From Empedobacter sp036647415 (GTDB taxonomy: Bacteria; Bacteroidota; Bacteroidia; Flavobacteriales; Weeksellaceae): a stretch of 64,000 bases of DNA. A program made the translations under genes and the position numbers. The stretch's first letter is position 1, and every line of letters begins with the position of its first letter. The notes under the pieces are model-generated. The model saw nothing but the letters and a program-made list of their open reading frames with translations. It searched no databases and was not told the origin of the DNA. The stretch covers positions 46,475 to 110,474 of the forward strand of contig NZ_JAVXKG010000007.1 of the NCBI RefSeq assembly GCF_036647415.1, given 5' to 3'. Of the stretch, positions 1 through 7,645 are shown piece by piece.

Positions 1-1253
1 TGAAATTTACATATTTACCAAAAATTTCTGAAAATATACAAAAAGCGAAAGGTTGGTTTGAAAAAGCACGTGAGGAGTTAAACTATGAAGGAACTTACAA
101 TTATTGTTATTGTACAAAAAGTTCTCATTTCCGTCATATTTTAGGAGAAGCTCTTAAAAACGATATTCATATAGAAACATCGTCTGCATTTGACATTAAT
201 ATTGTCGAAAATTTGATGCAAGAAGGTTTGATAAACGAAAACCAATATGTGGTTTGTAACGGTTTTAAGCGTGAAGAATATGTAGAAAACATTGCACGTT
301 TGATAAACAACGGACACAGAAAAACAATCACGGTTATTGATAATTACGAAGAAGTTGATTTGTTTTCGGAAGCAATAGAAGGTGATTTCGAAATTGGAAT
401 TCGTATTGCTTCTGAAGAAGAACCAAAGTTTGAGTTTTATACATCTCGTTTGGGAATTGGATACAAAGATATTGTCCCGTTTTATCAAACAATGGTTAAA
501 CCAAATGAACGCATTAAGTTAAAGATGCTACATTTCTTCATTAATACAGGAATTAAAGACAATTCGTATTATTGGAATGAGTTGACAAAATGTTTGCGCG
601 TTTATGTTAACCTGAAAAAAGTTTGTCCAGAATTAGATAGTTTAAATATTGGTGGTGGATTCCCGATCAAAAACTCATTAAGTTTTGAGTATGATTATGA
701 ATACATGGCGAAAGAAATCTTGTTGCAAATAAAATCAATTTGTGAAGAAGAAGGAATTCCAGTTCCGAATATTTTTACTGAATTTGGTTCGTTCACAGTA
801 GGAGAAAGTGGAGGAGTTGTTTATAAAATTCTTTATCAAAAGAAACAAAATGATAAAGAATATTGGGATATGATTGATTCATCTTTTATGACAACTTTAC
901 CAGATGCTTGGGCGATTTCAAAACGATTTGTAATGTTACCAATTAATCGTTGGTATGATAAATATGAACGTGTTTTATTGGGAGGATTAACATGTGATTC
1001 GGATGATTATTACAATTCTGAACAACATGTAAATGCTATCTATTTACCAAAATATGATCAAGCAAAACCATTGTACATCGGTTTCTTCAATACTGGTGCG
1101 TATCAAGATAATATTAGTGGATTTGGAGGAATTAATCACTGTTTGATTCCGCAACCAAAATATATTTTGATTGACGAAAATTACAACACTAAAGTGTATT
1201 CGGAAGAGCAAACACATCAAAATGTTTTAGAAACATTGGGTTACAATAAATAA
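1..1253 (+). CDS. speA: Arginine decarboxylase (PLP-dependent, fold III), 5' end missing
   Basis: Decarboxylates arginine to agmatine in polyamine synthesis; cytosolic. The reading frame is open from the first base (codons start at position 3), so the start lies outside the window and 416 residues are visible, against roughly 460 expected. The N-terminal visible part holds the PLP lysine in YCYCTKSSHFRHIL (visible residue 39). Further on come the glycine-rich phosphate loop LNIGGGFP and the C-terminal TCDSDD motif, which carries the active-site cysteine of fold-III decarboxylases. It is followed 27 bp downstream by a deoxyhypusine-synthase-like gene on the same strand, so the two probably form a polyamine operon. 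The exact substrate (arginine rather than ornithine or lysine) is inferred from resemblance to the flavobacterial SpeA-type protein. Confidence 0.85.
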   Translation, partial: KFTYLPKISENIQKAKGWFEKAREELNYEGTYNYCYCTKSSHFRHILGEALKNDIHIETSSAFDINIVENLMQEGLINENQYVVCNGFKREEYVENIARLINNGHRKTITVIDNYEEVDLFSEAIEGDFEIGIRIASEEEPKFEFYTSRLGIGYKDIVPFYQTMVKPNERIKLKMLHFFINTGIKDNSYYWNELTKCLRVYVNLKKVCPELDSLNIGGGFPIKNSLSFEYDYEYMAKEILLQIKSICEEEGIPVPNIFTEFGSFTVGESGGVVYKILYQKKQNDKEYWDMIDSSFMTTLPDAWAISKRFVMLPINRWYDKYERVLLGGLTCDSDDYYNSEQHVNAIYLPKYDQAKPLYIGFFNTGAYQDNISGFGGINHCLIPQPKYILIDENYNTKVYSEEQTHQNVLETLGYNK

Positions 1254-1280
1254 AATTTAATAAAATAAAAAATAAATAAA

Positions 1281-2255
1281 ATGAGCAAAGGACCAATTAG
1301 TCAGTTTATCGAACATCATTACAGACATTTTAATTCTGCTGCATTAGTAGATGCTGCAAAAGGGTACGAGCAACACTTGTTAGAAGGTGGAAAAATGTTA
1401 ATTTCTTTAGGAGGAGCAATGTCTACTGCCGAATTAGGAATTTCTCTTGCAGAAATGATTCGTCAAGATAAAGTACACATTATTTCTTGTACAGGAGCTA
1501 ATTTAGAAGAAGATGTAATGAATTTGGTTGCACATTCTCACTACAAAAGAATTCCTAATTATAGAGATTTAACACCAGAGCAAGAACGCGAATTGTTAGA
1601 CCAACACTTTAACCGTGTTACAGATACATGTATTCCAGAAGAAGAAGCATTTCGTCGTTTACAACAACATTTAGAAGATGTTTGGCATGCTGCAGAAGCA
1701 AAAGGAGAACGTTATTTACCACACGAATTTTTGTATCAAGTTGTAAATTCTGGCGTTTTAGAGCAATATTATGAAATCGATCCTAAAGATTCTTGGATTG
1801 TTGCTGCGGCAGAGAAAAATTTACCAATTGTTTGTCCAGGTTGGGAAGATTCTACAACAGGAAATATCTTTGCATCTAACGTAATCAAAGGAAATTTACA
1901 AGCATCTACTGTGAAATCTGGTATTGAATACATGATTTATTTAACAGAATGGTACCGTGCAAATTCTGAAGGAAAAGGAGTAGGATTCTTCCAAATTGCT
2001 GGTGGAATTTCTGGAGATTTCCCAATCTGTGTAGTTCCGATGATGTACCAAGATTTAGAATGGACAGATGTTCCTTTTTGGTCTTATTTCTGTCAGATTT
2101 CTGACTCTACAACATCTTACGGATCTTATTCGGGAGCAGTTCCAAACGAAAAAATTACGTGGGGTAAATTAGATATCGATACACCAAAATATATGATCGA
2201 GTCTGATGCAACAATCGTAGCACCATTGATTTTTGCTTACATTTTAGGAAACTAA
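1281..2255 (+). CDS. Deoxyhypusine synthase family protein (bacterial, polyamine-modifying)
   Basis: 324 residues, full length for the bacterial deoxyhypusine synthase (DS) family, which binds NAD and transfers an aminobutyl group from spermidine. The catalytic lysine lies in the C-terminal motif ITWGKL (Lys296), equivalent to the AVSWGK lysine of eukaryotic enzymes. An NAD-binding glycine-rich stretch is visible around LISLGGAMSTAELG. Bacteria have no eIF5A, so the acceptor is probably a free amine such as putrescine (a homospermidine-synthase-like reaction); this is inference. It follows the arginine decarboxylase with a 27-bp gap and ends just before a strong terminator, which supports a two-gene polyamine operon. 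Confidence 0.85.
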   Translation: MSKGPISQFIEHHYRHFNSAALVDAAKGYEQHLLEGGKMLISLGGAMSTAELGISLAEMIRQDKVHIISCTGANLEEDVMNLVAHSHYKRIPNYRDLTPEQERELLDQHFNRVTDTCIPEEEAFRRLQQHLEDVWHAAEAKGERYLPHEFLYQVVNSGVLEQYYEIDPKDSWIVAAAEKNLPIVCPGWEDSTTGNIFASNVIKGNLQASTVKSGIEYMIYLTEWYRANSEGKGVGFFQIAGGISGDFPICVVPMMYQDLEWTDVPFWSYFCQISDSTTSYGSYSGAVPNEKITWGKLDIDTPKYMIESDATIVAPLIFAYILGN

Positions 2256-2275
2256 TCGTAGAAAATATAGAATAT

Positions 2276-2307
2276 AAAAAAACCACTTCGCGAGAAGTGG
2301 TTTTTTG
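2276..2307 (+). terminator. Rho-independent terminator, copy 1 of a duplicated hairpin
   Basis: Inverted repeat with core CCACTTCGCGAGAAGTGG (2283-2300), flanked by A-run and T-run, just after the deoxyhypusine-synthase-like gene. The identical 18-bp core recurs at 3788-3805. Confidence 0.9.
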
Positions 2308-2356
2308 GGTTAATTTTACTTCTTTTCGTAATTTAGGCGTTAATCTTATTTTAAAT

Positions 2357-3781
2357 ATGGATCACGAAGAACAAAGTAATAATAATGTTTATTTTAATGC
2401 AGTATTCAACTTAATTTTTGATTTAGTTGAAAAAAAGAATGTTCATATTAATATTCCAATGTTTAATATAGAAAACCTAAATGCACTAATAAATAAAAAT
2501 AAATTAGGTGGATTTGATTTGAATATTGAATTTAATGAAAAGCTTTTTGAATGTCTATTGAATAATAAATCTTTTGATATTATGTTGTTTGTAGGAAAAT
2601 ATACATGTAATATTTCAAATTTTTATCTTACAAAAACAAATAATATTGATAATGTAGATTATTTCTATGGAGAAATACATGAATTACAAAGAGATGTTAA
2701 TTTAGAAAATAAAGCTGTTTGCCGTTTTGTAATTCCTGTTAATAATAAAAATTTTCAACTTTTCAATTTTATAGAAGCAAAGTCATATTGTGATGAAAAT
2801 ATGTTTTATTCTAGAAGTTTTTTATCATTTAAAATTGCTCACTTAAATTTTAATCTTTATGAAACAAATAGAGAAGGTAAACATTATTTTATTATTGATT
2901 CAAACGAACAGATTAGTGTTGATGAATTTGCGGATTTATGTCATTCAATTATGATTTCATATGGTTTTCTTTCTGGAGATTTTATTCAAGATGAAGCGTA
3001 TTATTTTACTTCCAATAGCAATGATTTCAATATTATTGATAGTTTTTCTTATTTACAATTACGACAATCAATTTATTCGAAAGGAATATATAATCCAATT
3101 TTTTCCAATCCATATGGTTATACTAATGATGACAAAGTTATTAAAGTTGTTGGAGTTGAGTTAAAGGTGTTTGAATCTTTTTTATTCTCTAAGCTTTGCG
3201 ATTTGGTTCATTTTAATGAAAATTATGCAATTGTAATTTTGCTAATTTTAGAAGCAAATGTATCAAGCTTAATACTAAAACCAGCTTGTTATTCAGTTGC
3301 TTTAGAAAGATTAACCAATATTCTAATTAAAGAAAATAAAGGTTTAATGCCTATTACTGATAAAAAGATATCTAAAAATTTTATTGCTAAACTTAAAGAA
3401 ATCTTAGATGCTTTTTCTCAAGATATAGTAAAACTTGGAGGAGATAATTCAGTTGAAATTTTACGAAAGAATATTGAAAATATTAATAAACCTACAAATA
3501 GGAATAAACTTTTGGAGCCTTTTAATTTAAATGGTATAGAGTTAAATTCAGATGAAATCGATGCAATTAATCATAGAAATAATTTTCTTCATGGAAGAAA
3601 TATTAAGGAAGGAACAGAGGATTATAAAGAAATAAATCAAATCTCTTTTCGATTAAATAAATTAATTAATAAACTTATGTTGAAACATATTGGGTTTACT
3701 GGATATGTTGTGAATCATTTAAAACATAATGAAAAGAATTTAGATATTGTAGTACATGAAGATTTATTTGAAAAAGTATAA
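2357..3781 (+). CDS. HEPN-motif protein, possible ApeA-like anti-phage or stress RNase
   Basis: 474 residues with no N-terminal match I can name. Near the C-terminus, in a helical region, is RNNFLH (R407 and H412), which fits the R-x4-6-H signature of HEPN ribonucleases, followed by a basic helical tail. A large N-terminal region plus C-terminal HEPN resembles the layout of ApeA-type abortive-infection proteins, but this is inference from architecture. An in-frame ATG at 2297 lies inside the preceding terminator stem, so the ATG at 2357 is the better start. The gene stands alone and is bracketed by two copies of the same terminator (2276-2307 and 3783-3812), which suggests a cassette-like insertion. 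Base composition is very AT-rich compared with the polyamine genes beside it. Confidence 0.6.
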   Translation: MDHEEQSNNNVYFNAVFNLIFDLVEKKNVHINIPMFNIENLNALINKNKLGGFDLNIEFNEKLFECLLNNKSFDIMLFVGKYTCNISNFYLTKTNNIDNVDYFYGEIHELQRDVNLENKAVCRFVIPVNNKNFQLFNFIEAKSYCDENMFYSRSFLSFKIAHLNFNLYETNREGKHYFIIDSNEQISVDEFADLCHSIMISYGFLSGDFIQDEAYYFTSNSNDFNIIDSFSYLQLRQSIYSKGIYNPIFSNPYGYTNDDKVIKVVGVELKVFESFLFSKLCDLVHFNENYAIVILLILEANVSSLILKPACYSVALERLTNILIKENKGLMPITDKKISKNFIAKLKEILDAFSQDIVKLGGDNSVEILRKNIENINKPTNRNKLLEPFNLNGIELNSDEIDAINHRNNFLHGRNIKEGTEDYKEINQISFRLNKLINKLMLKHIGFTGYVVNHLKHNEKNLDIVVHEDLFEKV

Positions 3782-3782
3782 A

Positions 3783-3812
3783 AAACACCACTTCGCGAGA
3801 AGTGGTGTTTTA
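3783..3812 (+). terminator. Terminator, copy 2 of the duplicated hairpin
   Basis: Contains the same 18-bp core CCACTTCGCGAGAAGTGG (3788-3805) as the hairpin at 2283-2300, extended by matching A/T arms. It sits between the convergent HEPN-motif gene and the J-domain gene, so it can serve both. Confidence 0.88.
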
Positions 3813-3832
3813 GTTTTATATCGTTCCGATAA

Positions 3833-4279
3833 TTAAGCTTGCATTGCTTCACCTGATTTTCTATAGATAAATTTTCCGTAAATATGTCTTCTTGCAAAAC
3901 GACTTGGCGAATCTGCATTTACCATTTTTACGTAAGTATTTTTAGGAACACCAAGATATTCGTAAATATTACCATCTAAATGCTCAACTTTTAGGATTTG
4001 TTTGTCCATATAAAAGTCGTGAATATTAGATTTTGTTGTAGTCTCGATATATTCTTCTTTATATTTTTCGTGCGTTTCTGGGTTAATACTTACTAAAAAG
4101 TGGTAAGCTTCAATCACAGTTTTGCTTTTTTCTTCTGCTTCTAATTTTCCTGCTTCATCATTAATAAATTTATCAGGATGAGCATCTTTCATCGTATTTC
4201 TATAAATTGTTTTTAACTCCTTTAATGTAGCAGTTTTATCAACTCCAAGTAATTTTCTGTGCTCAACAACTCTTTTCAT
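3833..4279 (-). CDS. J-domain protein with C-terminal KTSC domain
   Basis: 148 residues. The N-terminal 65 residues form a DnaJ J-domain with the HPD tripeptide at residues 34-36, which stimulates Hsp70 ATPase. Residues about 80-145 form a KTSC domain (ILKVEHLDGNIYEYLGVP, then SRFARRHIYGKF). The fusion is common in Flavobacteriia. It probably acts as a DnaK co-chaperone for an unknown client. A near-perfect -7 box (TACTTTTGC) lies 25-33 bp upstream. Confidence 0.85.
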   Translation of the reverse strand: MKRVVEHRKLLGVDKTATLKELKTIYRNTMKDAHPDKFINDEAGKLEAEEKSKTVIEAYHFLVSINPETHEKYKEEYIETTTKSNIHDFYMDKQILKVEHLDGNIYEYLGVPKNTYVKMVNADSPSRFARRHIYGKFIYRKSGEAMQA

Positions 4280-4303
4280 AATTTTTAATCCTTATTTCGG
4301 AGT

Positions 4304-4312
4304 GCAAAAGTA
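4304..4312 (-). promoter_or_regulatory. Bacteroidota -7 promoter element for the J-domain gene
   Basis: On the minus strand this reads TACTTTTGC, matching TAnnTTTGC, 25 bp before the ATG. No clear -33 TTTG was identified. Confidence 0.6.
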
Positions 4313-4361
4313 TGAATTAAAAATGACGAATTAAGATTAATTATTTATTCATATCAATTAT

Positions 4362-4967
4362 TTAATATCCGTAAGTTTCTTTTAAGTTGTGATAAACAAT
4401 TTTTTTCTTATCAAGAATTTGATATTCAATCCCAATACTATCCTTGTTTATAGAAACTAATTTCGCATGTTGAATAAGAGAATTTTCGTATTCATATAAT
4501 TTTGGATTATCAGAATTTATTTCTAATGTTTCTGAGAGAATATCGCTGTAAACTGGGCGTGCAAGGTTGTTTGATTTCTCAAGAATAAGAAATTTAGAAT
4601 CACATTGATAAATATAAGCTCTTTTCATTGCCATAATTTTTTTTGTTATAACTATTTTGTAATCATCATTTAATTTTATGGTTTGAATCGTATTTGAATT
4701 GAATAAAAAGCTAAGAATTGCAAAAAATGGAATTCCCATTGGCAGAATACTTAAAACAATTAAAAAACTAAGAATTAAAGCATAAATCTTAATGTAAATT
4801 ATTTTCCAAGCTTTTATGATGATAAAAATGGTAAATAGAATCCAAGTCCAAGCAAGAATTATGTAAGTATACTTACCTTTAATATTCAAACCAATAAGAT
4901 TTAGACATAGCAAAATAGCAAATAATACAATAGAAAATATGATATAGGTTTTGATTAATTTGGTCAT
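4362..4967 (-). CDS. Hypothetical membrane protein
   Basis: 201 residues. Three to four hydrophobic helices occupy residues 7-27, 34-52 and 58-90, followed by a soluble lysine- and isoleucine-rich domain of about 110 residues. Probably anchored in the inner membrane. No family recognised. It stands alone between the J-domain gene and a divergent hypothetical gene. Confidence 0.6.
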   Translation of the reverse strand: MTKLIKTYIIFSIVLFAILLCLNLIGLNIKGKYTYIILAWTWILFTIFIIIKAWKIIYIKIYALILSFLIVLSILPMGIPFFAILSFLFNSNTIQTIKLNDDYKIVITKKIMAMKRAYIYQCDSKFLILEKSNNLARPVYSDILSETLEINSDNPKLYEYENSLIQHAKLVSINKDSIGIEYQILDKKKIVYHNLKETYGY

Positions 4968-5085
4968 TTAGGTTAGTTTTATGTTCGAATATACATTATT
5001 TTTGTAATTCAACAGAATTATTGAACTGTAGAGTTCTTTAATTATTTGTACTTTAGAGCATCAAAAACAGCAAATAAATAATATT

Positions 5086-5655
5086 ATGAATCTAAAGCAA
5101 GTTCCGGAATTGAAAAATGCAATTTTAGATTTGCCTTCTAAAGAGAAAGATAAACTACTTTTACGCTTAATAAATAAAGATGAAACACTTGTAGAGCATC
5201 TTCATTTTCAGTTGTTAGAAGATGAAAATGATTTGATTGATCGGGTAAATATAATTTACGAAAAAATTGATAATCAATTTAATAAAGCACATCATTTAAT
5301 TAATCAGATTAACATAAATAGAAGTCATCGTCAATTACTTTTGTGTTTAAAATCGTTGAGTGGTTTGGTAAATTATCATGTTCAAATTACAAAAGATAAA
5401 ACTTCAGAATTCGAATTAAGAAAGTATATCTTACAAGAATCATTCAATCGTTATCCGTATTTATTTGAAAAAAATACAGTAGGGGAAAATGCAGAGAAAT
5501 TATATAAATATCAAGCAGGACGATTAAAATTATTGCGAACAATGTTTGATAAATTTCATGAAGATTTACAATATGACTATGTAGATGAGCTTCGAAAAAT
5601 TGATGCTTTTTTGAAAGATACTCCACTAAAAGATGAATTAATTATAAACGTATAG
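5086..5655 (+). CDS. Conserved hypothetical helical protein
   Basis: 189 residues, soluble and predicted almost wholly helical, rich in Leu, Lys, Asp and Glu. There is no signal peptide or membrane segment. It resembles a hypothetical family seen in Flavobacteriia, but I cannot give a function. Its own terminator follows directly, so it is monocistronic. Confidence 0.6.
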   Translation: MNLKQVPELKNAILDLPSKEKDKLLLRLINKDETLVEHLHFQLLEDENDLIDRVNIIYEKIDNQFNKAHHLINQININRSHRQLLLCLKSLSGLVNYHVQITKDKTSEFELRKYILQESFNRYPYLFEKNTVGENAEKLYKYQAGRLKLLRTMFDKFHEDLQYDYVDELRKIDAFLKDTPLKDELIINV

Positions 5656-5658
5656 ATG

Positions 5659-5688
5659 AAAGCTACTCAATTTGAGTGGCTTTTTTTT
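5659..5688 (+). terminator. Rho-independent terminator
   Basis: AGCTACTCAA pairs with TTGAGTGGCT (one wobble) and is followed by eight T. Confidence 0.88.
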
Positions 5689-5844
5689 ATTGTATTTGTT
5701 TGTTAAACAGTATTGTAATTGTTAAAAACGGTCTATTTTTTGATAGGAATTAATTGTATTATCTTAATAATTTTAACATATAATAAAGACGTTTTACAGA
5801 TATTACTAAATTAAATTATAGTTAAATTTCACAAAAAAATACAA

Positions 5845-5868
5845 TTAGTTCTGTTTTAACCGAACTAA
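5845..5868 (+). promoter_or_regulatory. Palindromic operator of the RND efflux operon
   Basis: TTAGTTCTGTT, two bases, then AACCGAACTAA: an 11-bp inverted repeat with one mismatch. It ends 6 bp before the -7 box of the efflux operon, where bound regulator would block RNA polymerase. The likely ligand is the MarR/GbsR-like protein encoded just downstream (autoregulation, inferred). Confidence 0.6.
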
Positions 5869-5874
5869 CTTATC

Positions 5875-5883
5875 TATATTTGC
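5875..5883 (+). promoter_or_regulatory. -7 promoter element of the RND efflux operon
   Basis: TATATTTGC, an exact match to TAnnTTTGC, 16 bp before the regulator ATG. Confidence 0.7.
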
Positions 5884-5898
5884 ACAGATTTATATATT

Positions 5899-6393
5899 AT
5901 GAGTAAAGAAAATCCGCTATGTGATTTAGATCTTTTTTGTAGTTTTAGCGCTTTTTTGGAGAAAACATATAAGTACCCTCCTTTAACGGCTAAACTTCAG
6001 GCATATATGGTTTTAGAGTCAAATGATGTTGGTTTTACGTTTGAAGAATTATTAGAGGTTTTTAATGTAAGTAAAAGCTCATTGTCAAATTCTATTAACT
6101 ATTTATTATCGATGAATCAAATCGAATATATCAATAGAATTGATTCTCGTAAGCGATATTTTAGATTAAATCTTAGCTATTTGACAGAGAAATTAGATTT
6201 TTTATTTGATATGATTTCTCAAGATATTGTTTTTACAAATCGTATTAAACAACATAAGTTAGGAAATAATACATTGTCCAAAAAACATGATAATAGAGTG
6301 ATTGATATTTATTTAGATCACCTAACGCAAACAAAAACGTTATTAGACGAAACAATACAAAAAATTAATAAAATTCAACTAGAAAATAAGTAA
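5899..6393 (+). CDS. MarR/GbsR-family transcriptional regulator of the efflux operon
   Basis: 164 residues. A winged helix-turn-helix covers residues about 35-95 (FTFEELLEVFNVSKSSLSNS, then a basic wing RIDSRKRYFRL), followed by a helical dimerisation tail. This layout fits the GbsR/MarR regulators that head RND operons in Flavobacteriia. The next gene starts 2 bp after the stop, so it is co-transcribed with the pump. A palindrome overlapping the promoter (5845-5868) is the likely binding site, making it a probable autorepressor. The inducing ligand is unknown. Confidence 0.82.
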   Translation: MSKENPLCDLDLFCSFSAFLEKTYKYPPLTAKLQAYMVLESNDVGFTFEELLEVFNVSKSSLSNSINYLLSMNQIEYINRIDSRKRYFRLNLSYLTEKLDFLFDMISQDIVFTNRIKQHKLGNNTLSKKHDNRVIDIYLDHLTQTKTLLDETIQKINKIQLENK

Positions 6394-6394
6394 T

Positions 6395-7633
6395 ATGAAA
6401 AACGTTAACGTTATGATGGTTGGTGCTTTAGCAGTTGCGCTAAGTTCTTGTGGTAAGAAGAACGATGCAGCACAGCAAGCACAAGGTCCAACACCATATC
6501 CGGTGGTTGATGTACCAACTAAAGTGGTAACAAGTTATGATGAATACCCAACTAATATAGAAGGTGTTGTAAATAATGATGTTCGTGCTAAGATACAAGG
6601 TTACATTACAGAAGTTTATGTTGATGAAGGTCAGTACGTAAGTGCAGGACAACCTTTGTTTAAATTAGAAACGAATGTATTAACTCAAAACGCAGATGCG
6701 TTAAAATCAGGTGTTGGTGCAGCTCAAGCTAATGTACAAGCGGCACAAGCTAATGTGAGTGCAGCAAAAGCATCTGTAAATGCGGCACAAGTTGAAGTAA
6801 ATAAATTGACTCCGTTAGTACAAAAAAATATTATTAGTAATGTGCAATTAGAAACTGCAAAAGCTAATTTAGCCAAAGCACAAGCTGGTTATAATCAAGC
6901 ACAGGCAGCATTAAGTCAAGCACAAGCAGGTGTTTCTCAAGCACAAGCAAGTTACAAAGGAGCGCAAGCTAATGTAGATTATTCTGTGGTTCGTAGTCCG
7001 ATAAGTGGAGTTGTAGGTGCAATTAATTTCCGTCAAGGTACTTTAGTTGGTCCAACAGATCAAACACCAATTACAGTTGTTTCTAATACAAGTAAAGTTT
7101 ACGCGTATTTCTCTATGAATGAGAAAGAGTATTTAAACTTCATTTCGAAATCTGAAGGAGCTACTCTTAAAGATAAATTAAATAAAATTCCTCCAGTTGA
7201 TCTAGTATTAGCAAATGGAGATATTTATCCAGAAAAAGGGAAAATCCAAACAGTAACAGGACAAATTAATCCAACAACTGGTACAATTGATTTCCGAGTA
7301 TCATTTAACAATGCAGCTAAGATTTTAGCAAACGGAAACTCAGGACGTATTCGTATTCCAAAAACATTTGTAGATGTATTGGTAGTTCCAGAAGCATCAA
7401 CTTTTGAACAACAAGGTATGACTTATGTTTACAAAGTAACAAAAGATACAGCATACGCAACACCAATTGCAGTTGTAGAAAGAGCAGGTAACATGGCTGT
7501 TGTAAAAGAAGGAGTTAAGAAAGGTGATAAAGTTGTCGCATTAGGTGTAGGTAAATTACGTGATAAAACGGCAATTAAACCAATGCCAGCAAACTTTGAT
7601 TCGATCGTAAGCTCTACTAAAAAAGTATTCTAA
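6395..7633 (+). CDS. RND efflux periplasmic adaptor (membrane fusion protein), lipoprotein
   Basis: 412 residues, AcrA/MexA family. A lipoprotein signal ends at Cys19 (LSSC). The lipoyl half-motif AKIQGYITEVYVDEGQYVSAG lies near residues 66-88. A long alpha-hairpin with repeated AQA(N/G) units spans about 100-195, followed by the second lipoyl half (RSPISGVVG) and beta-barrel domains. It links the inner-membrane pump to the TolC-like channel in the periplasm. It sits in a tight operon: regulator 2 bp upstream, pump 12 bp downstream. Confidence 0.93.
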   Translation: MKNVNVMMVGALAVALSSCGKKNDAAQQAQGPTPYPVVDVPTKVVTSYDEYPTNIEGVVNNDVRAKIQGYITEVYVDEGQYVSAGQPLFKLETNVLTQNADALKSGVGAAQANVQAAQANVSAAKASVNAAQVEVNKLTPLVQKNIISNVQLETAKANLAKAQAGYNQAQAALSQAQAGVSQAQASYKGAQANVDYSVVRSPISGVVGAINFRQGTLVGPTDQTPITVVSNTSKVYAYFSMNEKEYLNFISKSEGATLKDKLNKIPPVDLVLANGDIYPEKGKIQTVTGQINPTTGTIDFRVSFNNAAKILANGNSGRIRIPKTFVDVLVVPEASTFEQQGMTYVYKVTKDTAYATPIAVVERAGNMAVVKEGVKKGDKVVALGVGKLRDKTAIKPMPANFDSIVSSTKKVF

Positions 7634-7645
7634 TTGAAATAAATT

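Noticed and set aside
141..488. 115-codon antisense frame over speA
   Set aside because: Shadow of the decarboxylase; low-complexity Phe/Asn composition.
2297..2356. Longer start for the HEPN-motif gene at 2297
   Set aside because: This ATG lies inside the stem of a strong terminator; the ATG at 2357 is in frame and better placed.
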